The notes beneath the pieces are model-generated. The model did not search any database. It was not told the origin of the DNA and saw nothing but the letters and a program-made list of their open reading frames with translations. The position numbers were made by a program, and so were the translations under genes. From Earliella scabrosa (taxonomy: Eukaryota > Basidiomycota > Agaricomycetes > Polyporales > Polyporaceae), in assembly GCA_022605405.1 (NCBI GenBank), contig JABYQQ010000009.1, positions 558,001 to 622,000 on the forward strand: 64,000 nt of DNA, in the 5' to 3' direction. Shown in pieces: positions 43,166 to 53,700 of this stretch (within the stretch, counting starts at the first letter, position 1; the number at the start of each line of letters is the position of its first letter).

Positions 43166-45892
43166 TCATGGTAGCTCTGGGGTTGTAATCCCAAGTGCTG
43201 CATCGCGGTTGATCTTCTTCAGCTCGGTGACGAGTCGCTGGACAATTGAGGTGAGCCACATGTCCCAAGACTATGCGATAGCGACATACCAGAGCATCAG
43301 CCGCAATCTTTTCCTCCGTCCAGTCTCCGACATCTGGGCGCTCAAAGCCCAGCCGAAGACCGTACATGAGCAGCTGCTTCATGTAGTGCGGGTTGATGAT
43401 CGTCTCAGTATCCCCGAGCTGCAACTCTAAGTTGTCGGTTGAGTTATCAGTTGGGATAGGCTGAGGAGGCAACCGCGGTGGTTCAGCTGCAGATGGTTCG
43501 GCTATAGCAGAGGGAAACGAAGGCGCACGGTGAGAATCGCACAAGCTACAGCAAGAAAGGTGGTAAACTTACGTTCGAGCCAGTTCTGCAGCAGCAGTTG
43601 CGGTATGGTTGCCCGTTCCTTTGGATTCCGCACGAGGCAGCTCTTGATCGTATTGATGATGGTCTGCGGTACGCGTACTTTGAGATGGTCGAGCGTCTGG
43701 GAAGGAGATCCAGGCGGGGACTCTTTTCTCCTCTTCTGCGCCACGGGTGTCGCGTACTCCGGGAACTCGATGACAAAAGTCTCATCGGGGATGGCCTTCA
43801 TTTTTTGGAGAGGATGTGTGATAGCGGCGAAGGGAGGGTGACCGTACACCATCTGGTAGAGAATGCAACCGAGCGACCACACGTCTGATGGTCGGCCGAC
43901 CTTCAGGCGCTGCATGCCACCTTGCAGCTCGATTGCTTCTGGTGACATGTAGTTCACGGTTCCGATCTGATGGTCTCGCTGGATGTTGGTGGTGTCGTTG
44001 GCAATGGCGTTCGCGATACCAAAGTCAATGAGTTTCAGTTGGCCTTTAACGAGTACGAAGTTCGCAGGTTTGAGATCCGAATGGACGATCTTCTCGTCAT
44101 GGATGACCTGCACCGCTTGAAGCATCTGCACATGATTGTAAGGTCACCGCCACCTCAGCCCGATGCACATTGATGCGCACCTGTTTCCAATAATATGCAA
44201 CCCACACAGGGTCCATGGGCTCTTTCTGCTGCTCCGATACCAGCTTCGCGAGGTCGATCTCTCCACATTCCATGAGGAGCATCAGCGAGCCCTTGGAACC
44301 ACCCCCACTCCTCACTTCGCTGTCGTACAACCTAATGATCCGTTGGTTGCCTTCTAATCGCTTCAGAAGCGCGATCTCGTTCATGTAACCAGACATCGTG
44401 TCCTGATCCACTTTGTCCAGCTGGACGCGCTTCAACGCGAATATTTCGTGGTTCTGGTTCATCACACGGTACACCCGCGACGAACCTCCCCGGCCAATCT
44501 GGTCCAGACGGTGATACGTCTTCTTATTGACCTGTTGCGACGCTTAGTTAGCACACATATGCCGCCAAAAGCAGACACTGAAGCACAGACATATAGCGGT
44601 TTGGAGTTTGGCAACCCCAGTGGATGTGGGGGCGGCGCCGTCTTCACTGGTTGTTGAGGGGGCTGCTGCAATTCGCCATCATCCCACTGGCCCTGTTTGG
44701 CTTGCGGGACGTCCTCATTCCTCCTATAGCGATTTGCCTCGACGACGGTTGGTGAGCCAGCATTCGCGTTACGCATCGTGTCCGAGTCTTTGCGCTGGTG
44801 TCGTAGGTGCGGCTGGGCGATGTGTGTCGGCGAAGGTGCAGGCACGTACCCGAGGGCTTGTGCACGCGCCGCTGTTCGCCGTCGCTATTAGAGCCGACGG
44901 GTAGGAAGCCATACAGAGTGGGACGCACCTCGTTCCTCTTCCTCCCGCCTGATATGCCCCTCTAGCGCGATCTCGCGCTCCTGCCGCATCTTCTCCTCCA
45001 TCGTCACCCTGCGCGCACCCATTGACGTCCCCGGACGTGCATGTCCTACCGGCCGCTCAGGCAATGGCTCGATAGGTGGGGGCGCGTCGCTCAAACTCGC
45101 AGATCTTCGAGGACGGATCGCATGGTGTGTAGTGACAGTGGGAACATATGGCAGTGGGGCTGGCGGGTCACATTCCTCGTGGGCTTCCGATATCCTATCC
45201 GCTCCGAGCTGCTTCCCCAAAGACCTGGCAGGGCGGATGATCCGTGCGGCGCGCTGGTTTTCCTTCTCGTCCACAGTGAAGCCTGTACCTATCTGCGTGT
45301 TGGCTTTGGGTTGCGCGTCGCCCTCGGGTAGATCTTCCAGGCGCACACGACGTGGTCCACCGAGCTTGCGACCCGTCCCAGTGTTGGCGAGAGCAGCGAA
45401 CCCTCGTGAGGTTCCCGCGGGTGTAATGGCCAGAGGACCCGAGGTTGCACGCTGGAATTGGCGTGGGCCGTACAGAGACTCTCCAGGGAGGGACTCGGAC
45501 CGTGCGAGCGGAGCTGGTCTAGAGTACGCCGTTGGCCCGAGGATGGGCGAGGGGGCCTTGGGTGGCGAGTCGGAAGGCGTTGGGGGAGTGGAGGACTTGG
45601 ACGACCCTTTCGATACCCGAACAATCTCGCCGCGCGAATTGCGCTCGTAGTTGAAGGAGAGGTCGGAGAGGTCGCATGCTATGGAGGAGTCGTCCGAGTT
45701 GGCAGGTGAGACTTGCAGCTTCTGCGGTCCGTCGCGTGAAGGAGGGGGTGAGATATCTGGCGTGCCGGGAGACGATAGTCGACCCTCTACGAGGGTCATC
45801 GAGTGGGCGGTATTCATGGCGGGCGGGAAGTCAGTTGCGCGGTCGAGTACTGGTGCATTGGGGTGAGCAAACACACGCCACTGGGGAAACAT
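43166..45892 (-). CDS. MPS1: Mps1/TTK dual-specificity spindle-checkpoint kinase
   Basis: The start at 45892 gives MFPQWRVFAHPNAPVLDRAT. The N-terminal 300 residues are Ser/Pro-rich and disordered. The kinase domain follows: HRLDQIGRGGSSRVYRV (glycine loop), FALKRVQLDK (catalytic Lys), DEKIVHSDLKPANFVLVKG (HSD in place of HRD), LKLIDFGIANAIANDTTNIQ and VNYMSPEAIELQ. The stretch ANDTTNIQRDHQIGTVNYMS is diagnostic of Mps1/TTK. The C-terminus was spliced to give ADALRLVTELKKINRDAALG and stop at 43166-43168. Mps1 acts at kinetochores in the spindle checkpoint and in spindle-pole duplication. Six or more introns are inferred; one between GHIRREEEER and the kinase is approximate. Confidence 0.93.
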
Positions 45893-46602
45893 GACTGATG
45901 GTAGAGAATAGAAAGAGTGAAGTGCGTCATGGATATCTTGAGGAACAGGGACAATGCAACAGGGGATTCGGTGGCCACCGGGTAAGAAATGGTCGTGTAT
46001 GGACACGCACCTCAATATAAGCTAGTCGCACCTTGTTTCTTAACGTTCCAAATGTAGCTTTACGCGTCCGAGGTCTGGGTAGAGCGCGCAGGTGCGATGA
46101 ATAAGGCGAACAATAGGACTTTGGACCGGAGGAACTCACCGAGTGTGATGCGGATGGTCAGTTGACGAGTAGTTCGCAGATAACTTGCAGGGCTTGTAGA
46201 CAGTCTTGAGGGCGAGCAAGTCGCGTCGAGAACGGCGGCAGGGATCGCGAGGAGATGAACGGGGGAGAAGTCGCGGTGAACTTGGGACAGACTTGGGATA
46301 AGCGGGATCTTTGTTGGACTTCGTAGACGCTCGAGTTGAACTCGTGGGCGACACGAGGCTGGCGCGATCACGTGACTAACGCGTAACTGAAGTTACGCTG
46401 TGGTAGTGCTAGTTAGCGTGCAGTAGACTTGCTCAAAGGACACGAAGCTTCAATCACTTCTGCGTACAAGCCACAGCCAGTCAAGCCGTGACAGTGCCTG
46501 ATAACATTGTACGCGTACCGGAAGCTGCTATCAGGTATAGTACATACATTCGAGTCACTGCACGAGCCCAAAAAGTGAGCATCTTTGGATGGCGAGTCTC
46601 AA
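45893..46602. other. Intergenic region upstream of Mps1
   Basis: About 700 bases. A good donor (GTGAGT near 46137, minus strand) and an acceptor just before the Mps1 ATG suggest an intron in the 5' UTR. No extra coding exon is supported because the upstream frame does not join the Mps1 frame. A CACGTG box (TCACGTGAC) occurs near 46369. Confidence 0.4.
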
Positions 46603-47702
46603 CTACTCTCCATGGTGTTCTAAGAACGACATGATTGCTGCGCTTATCTCCTCTAGTGCACTTTCCCTGCGAGTGGGCAAGTGATCAGCGACATGCCAGG
46701 AGTACAATAGGAAATATCAATACGCACAGTGCAAAGTGTCCGGCATCAACGAACTTAACTATTGCATTCGGATTGTCCCTCTTGTATGCTTCCGCTCCCG
46801 CAGGAATGAAGATCTGGTCGTTCTTGCCCCATATCGCAAGCACGGGGGGCTGGTACTGGCGGAAGTAGTGATGGAAGGAGGGGTACAACTCGACGTTGCT
46901 TTTGTAGTCCAGAAGGAGGTCGAGTTGGATCTGTGCGTTCCCGGGGCGCGTCATGAGATAGTAGTCTAGAGTATACGTCTCCGGGGGGATTGCAGACGCG
47001 TTCGGAGCACCAGTGACATACTAAAACGATAAATGTGCGAGTTGTTCATCAGCATCACGGAGGAGCGGGTTTGCCTGGATTGCAGACCTACCTGCCATTT
47101 AACCGTCTCGAAGGTTGTGACGCCCTTCAGGGCGTCCAGGTTTTCCGGTGAAGGGTCTGCCCACGCCTTTCGAGCATCCGCCCAGAAGGCCTCTCCCAGT
47201 CCCTCAACATAAGCATTGCCGTTCTGGCTGATGATGGCAGTGACGGCGTCCGGACGCTGGAGTGCAAGCCTAGAGTTACACCAGCCACAACAGTGAGTGG
47301 GCGATTGTTTGAGATTGAGACGGGAAGACTGTACCTGAGCCCGGTGGGTGCGCCATAGTCGAACACGTAGACAGTGAACTTCTTAATTTGCAATGCATCC
47401 ACAAAAGCGGCAATGGTGTTGGTGAGGAATTCGAAACTATATTTGTAACTGCGCTCCTCTGGAACGACGGTGAACCCATAACCTGGAAGGTCGGGGGCAA
47501 TGACCCTGTACTTCTTGGCAAGTATCGGAATGAGATCCCGATACTGAAATGAAGACGTGGGGAAACCATGGAGGAGCAGAATGACGGGAATGGCCGTTGA
47601 CTGGAAGGACGGAGCTGACGAGTCGGAAGGATAAGCTTCGCGGTAGAACACCTCGATACCACCATCGACACTTATAGTCTTGGTTTGAATAGTAGAAGCC
47701 AT
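46603..47702 (-). CDS. Alpha/beta hydrolase with Asp nucleophile (epoxide hydrolase/haloalkane dehalogenase-like)
   Basis: The start at 47702 gives MASTIQTKTISVDGGIEVFY. Family blocks are VILLLHGFPTSSFQYRDLIP (oxyanion HGFP), YRVIAPDLPGYGFTVVPEE and the nucleophile elbow VYVFDYGAPTGLRLAL. In the last, Asp rather than Ser sits at the turn. A cap region with SQNGNAYVEGLGEAFWADAR follows, then PVLAIWGKNDQIFIPAGAEA with the acid, and VKFVDAGHFAL with the catalytic His. The last exon gives ESALEEISAAIMSFLEHHGE. A complete Asp-His-Asp set fits epoxide hydrolases and dehalogenases. Which substrate it uses is unknown. It is divergent from the first questin-oxidase-like gene. Confidence 0.88.
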
Positions 47703-48429
47703 AGTTGCGAAGACTGATGCTGAAAGACAGATACGATCTGTCGAAGTCCCACCGTTTTGTGATGTATTTATATTCTACAGTTTCGGGCTTGCAGCTTTTC
47801 TGTCAGCGAGGTCGGCCAACGCCCGCGAGGTTGGTCACCAGCTGAGTCATCAATGGAACTGCCATGCAAAGCACGGACGGGAATTTAGCTGAACGAGATG
47901 GTATCATGATCTTTGTAAGTCACCCAAGGCAGCTCGACCTGTTTCCGTAGGCAGACGATTGAACAGACTCACCGAGTGGCAGGCTCTTGGAAGTTGGCAG
48001 TTGAACTTGCGGCTCGGTGTGAGTCCCTGAAACACGTGGCTGAAAACTGCCCAATTCGGTAACTCAGACGCCCGTACCCCACGATTCGAATTCAAGTTGG
48101 TACCTTTCCCAGGTCTTTCCATAACCTGCCTGTGCGATGCCCACTAGCAACGCTTTCCCCTCGCGGGGAGGGTTGCAAATGGCGGCAATCTAGCTCCACG
48201 TACCACGTGCGTGCTAGTGGTATGTAAGCAGACCGTGTGACGTTGTGGGCCCATTTCTGGAGCAGGTTCCCATCATCTGACAGCTCGATTATGGATTATA
48301 TCATCCTCTATGAACTTAGAATGCAAACAGGCTATAAGTGTCGGTGAGAAGTTTCCTTGTGCCCGTCCTCGTTCTCTCACATCTTCCGAGTCACCTAACG
48401 CTTGAATACACATCATCGTGGCCCCGGCA
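47703..48429. promoter_or_regulatory. Divergent intergenic region, hydrolase / questin-oxidase-like 1
   Basis: About 730 bases between divergent genes. A CACGTG box at 48204-48209 lies within a CCACGTACCACGTG context. A CG-rich inverted motif (CCCTCGCGGGGAGGG) lies near 48158. These are candidate sites only. Confidence 0.35.
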
Positions 48430-50236
48430 ATGCCTCATATTACTCCCAAGCTGCCCCCCACCATCTGTCAAGGGATACTCAACCTTCCGGGATCGACATT
48501 TGAGGCCAAGAGGACCACAGAACGACTTCTGGAGGAGGACCGACGAAGGCATCATTGTTTCTGGGGCAAAGTTGGATTCCACAATCACCTCAGTCATCAG
48601 TAAGTCGCTGGTTCACCCAATTCTTTCCAATCGCTAGGGCTGATCGCAGCGGCGCGGGCAACTTGCATAGCTTGTTGGCGGCATACGACCTCGGGGCATC
48701 TGCATCGCTCTTGCAGAAGGTCTACGACAATGAAGCTAGGGACCAATCGGACATGTATGCGTTCGAGCGCAAAGAGGGCAAGAAGGAGGCCGTCACAGAA
48801 GTGATCGTCTCTCAAAACTGGACAAGTTTCCTGGGAGACGAGAGGTGGGTCAACATTCTGGTCTCTGGAAACATGCGTGGAGTTCGCTAAGGCGTCGGCA
48901 CGAACATCAGGTACTATCCGAGCTACTTGGAGTTCTTCACCGAAGAGATTGCGGCTCGTGGCATTGGCGATGTACTCGAATCGTATGTTTTCGCGCCAGC
49001 GGCAATCGGAAACGGCGCATATATGCTGCTCAGATTCATAGGAGGAGCGTAAGTGCATCGCGCGTGTAGCTATGTATATGCGCGTCCTGGACCTCACCCT
49101 CCTGTGACAGAGTACACCCTTTCATTCAGACAGGGGTTCGTCTATTTGCGGCGCATCTTGTCCCCTCACTAATATCATCACAGTATGGCGCAGAGTTCGG
49201 CAGCGATGCGATGGTCGCGCAAGGTATATATGCATTTTTGCTCGCCCGTGATAAGTGGTATTGAGATAGTCTTTCAGCACTCGCCCAGACAGCCGTCCAT
49301 TCAGCCTTCCGACCAGAGCTATTCGATTTGGACAGCGCCCCTCCTCCGCTCGAGTCGCTGACATACAATTCCACTCAGAGTGATCATCGGCAGCCCTCCA
49401 AAGGCCACTCTTTGCTATCTATCCTACGGCAAGCGTACGAGTCCCAGATCATGACCCCCGTAATGCCATACGACCCCGACGCGCTTCTCTCTGCCCGATT
49501 CAGAGATGCGTGCGCCAACGACCGGCCAGCGGAGATTCGACGGCTGTCCGCCCTGTGGCAAATCGACATCTCACGCGGTCAGGCCGAACTTGACGACAAA
49601 GTCGAGGAGCTTCTATGGACTGCGACCCTCCTCCTCGCCGGCTCAGGCAAGCGTGGCCGCAAGCCCCGCTTGGACTTCTTCCTGATGCACATGCTCAACG
49701 CGTCACTCTTCTTACCCTCGCTTCTCAATGTCATTCCCACCATGAAGTCCAAGGCAACGCTTCTCCGCGCCATGGTCCCCGTCCTCCTCATCTATCTCAC
49801 CGTGCGCGGGCGCCCGCGCATTGACCCAGAGCTCATGATGTCGTACACGGCCACTCCACGCCCGCCCAACTCCTCAACTCCTCAGCCTGATTCCTCTGCC
49901 ATCGGTGACCCGCGCGATGAGGCGGACTACAACCCTTGGCCCGTGATCGTGTCTTTGGTCCTGCACGCGCCGGACGCTCACACGCTGAAAGCCATCCGTG
50001 CGCTTTACTATGCTGCACAACGTTATGGCCAGACGCCGCCAGGCGGAGCCATTGGCGCGTTCGACACAGACGGTCGCGAGACCCATGTGGGGATGGCGAA
50101 GGTGGACGGCTCGATATTTGTTCGGGCAGCCGGAGTCGTGATGGACACGCTCGGGTGGGTGTCGCATGGGCAGATGGAGGGATCTTGGGACCGGAGTGCG
50201 TTGGGGTGGGACGACGCGTGGAAGAGCGATCCCTGA
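48430..50236 (+). CDS. Questin-oxidase-like protein (Baeyer-Villiger oxidase family), copy 1
   Basis: The start at 48430 gives MPHITPKLPPTICQGILNLP and about 500 residues over six exons. Blocks matching the questin-oxidase-like family are NHLSHHLLAAYDLGASASLL, NWTSFLGDERYYPSYLEFF, VLESYVFAP, LLRFIGGAVHPFIQTGYGAE, FGSDAMVAQALAQTAVHSAF and HALLYLTVRGRPRIDPELMM-like repeats. The C-terminal half carries NPWPVIVSLVLHAPDAHTLK, ALRALYYAAQRYG and VDGSIFVRAAGVVMDTLGWV. Known relatives open the quinone ring of anthraquinones such as questin. Substrate here is unknown. The intron at 49136-49183 (48 nt) is the counterpart of the one that holds the retroelement in copy 2. Confidence 0.88.
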
Positions 50237-50726
50237 GAGAGTTTGTCTGCCAGGTATGTACCGAAGTATTCTGACTGCGGGACAAGCGCTTTGAGCTGCT
50301 CATTACTCCGGTCCCGTCGCGCATTTCGGTAGGGTGATGACGTCGAGCGGCGATTTGAATGATGTAGGTATGCTCCTCCCACACTTCCAGCTACCGGATT
50401 GCTAACTTGGTCAGCTTTAGGTCACTCAGTTGTTCGAGCGGAGAATGAATTGTCGTCACGAAGGGTGCTTTATATCTGGTCGACTCGGTTCTTGGATTGT
50501 TCGGCCACCGCCTTGCCTTTGCCGGGGCGCAAGTTGTACGTTTCGTCGCTTTCTTATCTCCTCACGTCATACCTATGCTGCGCTATGTGCGCGGCGTACA
50601 CATGTCATGTCGATGGAAGTTCCTGTTCCATGAAACAAGGTGGGCTTCCCGGCGCTGAGATCAGTACTTAAGGCATGCACGCTGGCAGACCTTCGAGCTC
50701 TTTGGGCGCACGGCACCTCGTCCAGC
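50237..50726. other. Spacer between the two questin-oxidase-like genes
   Basis: About 490 bases containing the 3' UTR of copy 1 and the promoter of copy 2. No further feature was recognised. Confidence 0.45.
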
Positions 50727-53700
50727 ATGTCGGTTAACGGTGTCAGAGCACCGCCAGCGATACGCCAAGGATTACTGAATCTACCTGGGACAACATATGA
50801 AGCGAAGCGTACTGTAGAGCGACTGCTGGAAGAGGATAGGCGGCAGCACCATTGCTTCTGGGCCACTAGACCTGGGTACCACAACCACCTCAGTCACCAG
50901 TGAGTAACTGTCTTTCCGAATTCAATGTCATCGAAAGCTGAAGTTGGACCAGCCTGTTGGCAGCTTTCGATTTTGGAGCTCCGGCAGCTCTCTTGCAGAA
51001 GATCTACGACGAGGAGGCTACGACCCAGTCGGATAAGTACGCGTTTGAGCCGCAGGAAGAGAATGGTGACACTCTCATGCATCGGACAATAACCGTTGAG
51101 AACTGGATTGAGTTCTTGGGGAACAAGCGGTGTGTATCGAGAACGGGAAGCGCGTCCACAGCTGGCTGATGTAGAGTGTCATCTAGGTATTTCGCAAGCT
51201 ACCTAGACTTCTTCACAGAGGAGATCGCTGCTCGTGGTGTGGGTGATGTCCTCGAATGCTACGTTTTCTCCCCAGGCGCCAACAAGGACGGGGCATGTAT
51301 GCTGCTTAGATTCGTCGGCGGAGCGTGAGTAACCAAAGTCCATATTCATTTGAAAAAGGGCTTCAATCACGCTTTGGTTCGTCAGGCTGCATCCTCTCAT
51401 CCAAACAGGGGTCGGTTGTCTTACACATTGCGGTCGTGACTGCTCACTGAAAGCGATCTATCCTTCAGCGTGACTTGGGCGAGCGAAACTCGATGATATT
51501 CCGACGACGTCCGAATGGTCCGAATACGCCGGAACCGCGCGAGCCGGTCCGCGTCGCTACCGCTCTCTCGCGCGACCCGAAAGGGGGCCGAGCTCAAGCC
51601 GGCGGAGGCGAGTGTATGTACATGAGACGGAGCTAGACTAAAGCAAAGACTGATACTAGGAGGGGTAGCGGATGGGATGGTGAAAAACAAGCAAAGTACT
51701 CGAAGTCTAGGACTTGCGAGCACGAGAGTGAGAAAGGAGGTGGGCTGAGAAGATGGAAGTAAGCTACCTTGCGAGCACGAGAGTGAGAAAGGAGGTAGAG
51801 AGAGGAAACGACGAACAGCCGGGCTAAATACTACTTCTAGAGGACGCTTTGACAGACTGCCCACTGTGGTCAACGCGAAAGCGTTGGCCACCGACCAACG
51901 ACCACTGGCTTGTGCAGAGTGAAAGCCAGTGGCGGGGATGGGGCGCGCTATGCGCACCGACGCGAAAGCGGGTGGAACAAGTCACGCTCTTGACAGACCC
52001 GCGACAACATTGTTGTCCCATCCATCTATCCTTCAGCGTGACTTGGGCGAGCGAAACTCGATGATATTCCGACGACGTCCGAATGGTCCGAATACGCCGG
52101 AACCGCGCGAGCCGGTCCGCGTCGCTACCGCTCTCTCGCGCGACCCGAAAGGGGGCCGAGCTCAAGCCATGGAAGGGGGAGCGAACGGGAGAGACGGAGG
52201 CTCGAAAGCGGGAGCGAGAGGATCGGCCCAATGAAGGCGAGTGGAGAGGTGGAGGATGCGGTCTCGCGAGACATCAATGTAGAGCCGATAAGCATCACTC
52301 CGCCACCGTCCCAGTTGTTGGATTTCGTGGTCGGCATAGCCAACGGATGCAGCAGACGTTGCGGCGCCTCGGCGGAAGCTATGGCCGGAGTATTTGGCAC
52401 TGTCATAGCCCAGCATAGAGAGACGGCTTTTTAGCAGGCCGATAAAGGATGTGCGGGTGAGTGGGGATCCCGGCAAGGCACCGGAGAACAAGGGCGCTGT
52501 CGGGTCCTGGGGATCGGAGAGAAATAGGCGGCGCATCGCGGCAATTGGACAGGTAGGCGCGCCGGGTGCAGCCGCAATGAGTATGGAAACGCCCTTACGG
52601 AAGGGATCTGTCTTGGAGGCAGGGAGGGATAGGACCAAGTGGGTGGCGTTCTCGAGGCTGGGATGAAACTGCACTGAATTACGGGACAGGTGCGAGGCGG
52701 GGCTGTAGGACGCCTCCTTGTCGACCGTGAATTCGCCGCAGCGGAGAAAGCCGGCGAAGGCGAGTGCGATTGCCGCTCGGAACGTCATATCCTGGAGGGC
52801 ATCAGTGGAAGCTGGGGAAGCACAGAGCTGGCGCAGGATATCGACGGTGATGGGAAGCTTGGGGTTCCGGGTGCGCTCGCCATGGTATCGCTTGATGCCC
52901 CGGATAAGGTGTTGGACGACTGGGGACTCACATGCCGCGAAGGGGAGGTCCGCATCGACGTGCAGGGACCGGACACTGGTGAGATAGCCCTTGATGGTTT
53001 TGGGTTGCAGCCCTCGGGCTCCGAGGGAAGCCACCCATTCCATGATGCTGCGCTGAGAGGCGGGGAGGAGGGATCCGTCGGGGTTGGCAAAGGCTGGGTG
53101 GAGGCGGAGAAAGTCGAGATATGACTTCTGACCTGAACCGTAGGTCTTGCGGGTACTGGAGGCAAGGCCGTGCCAGAGGTAGAAGGCCACCTGTGGGGAG
53201 TACTGAGCATGTGTTTCATACCACTGAGCCGGGGGTCCGGTGAGGAGGGTGTCGGAGAGAGGTACGGCGCGAGCTGGAATAGTCGGGAGTACTGGAAGCG
53301 GGAGGCGGCGTCAGCTAATGCGTTATTTTTAGACGACAACCAAACTGAAGAGAATGAGAAGTCGAGTGATGCGGCGAGCATTAAGAGGATACGCAGGGTG
53401 GACATGGTGGGACGAGACCGGTTGCGATCAGTGGTGATCGCGTCGACGATGACTTCGTTGTCGATATGGAAGATGACGTGATGTCCGGTCCAGTGATGTC
53501 CCCAACGAAGAGTCGCTTGCAGAGCTGCGTAGATCTCCTTAAACTGGATATTGCGCTTCCGAAAGCGCCGCGGGACACGGCTGGAGAACCAGAGTTCGCC
53601 AAAGACACCTCCGATACCTTTTGACTCAGAGCCGCTAGCATCGGTGAAGACGTGAATTGTCGGGCGAGAGGGGGTAATGATCATGACGCCGTTCCATGCA

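Noticed and set aside
46136..46354. Possible upstream coding exon of Mps1
   Set aside because: The donor near 46137 is good, but the reading frame does not join the Mps1 frame; better explained as 5' UTR.
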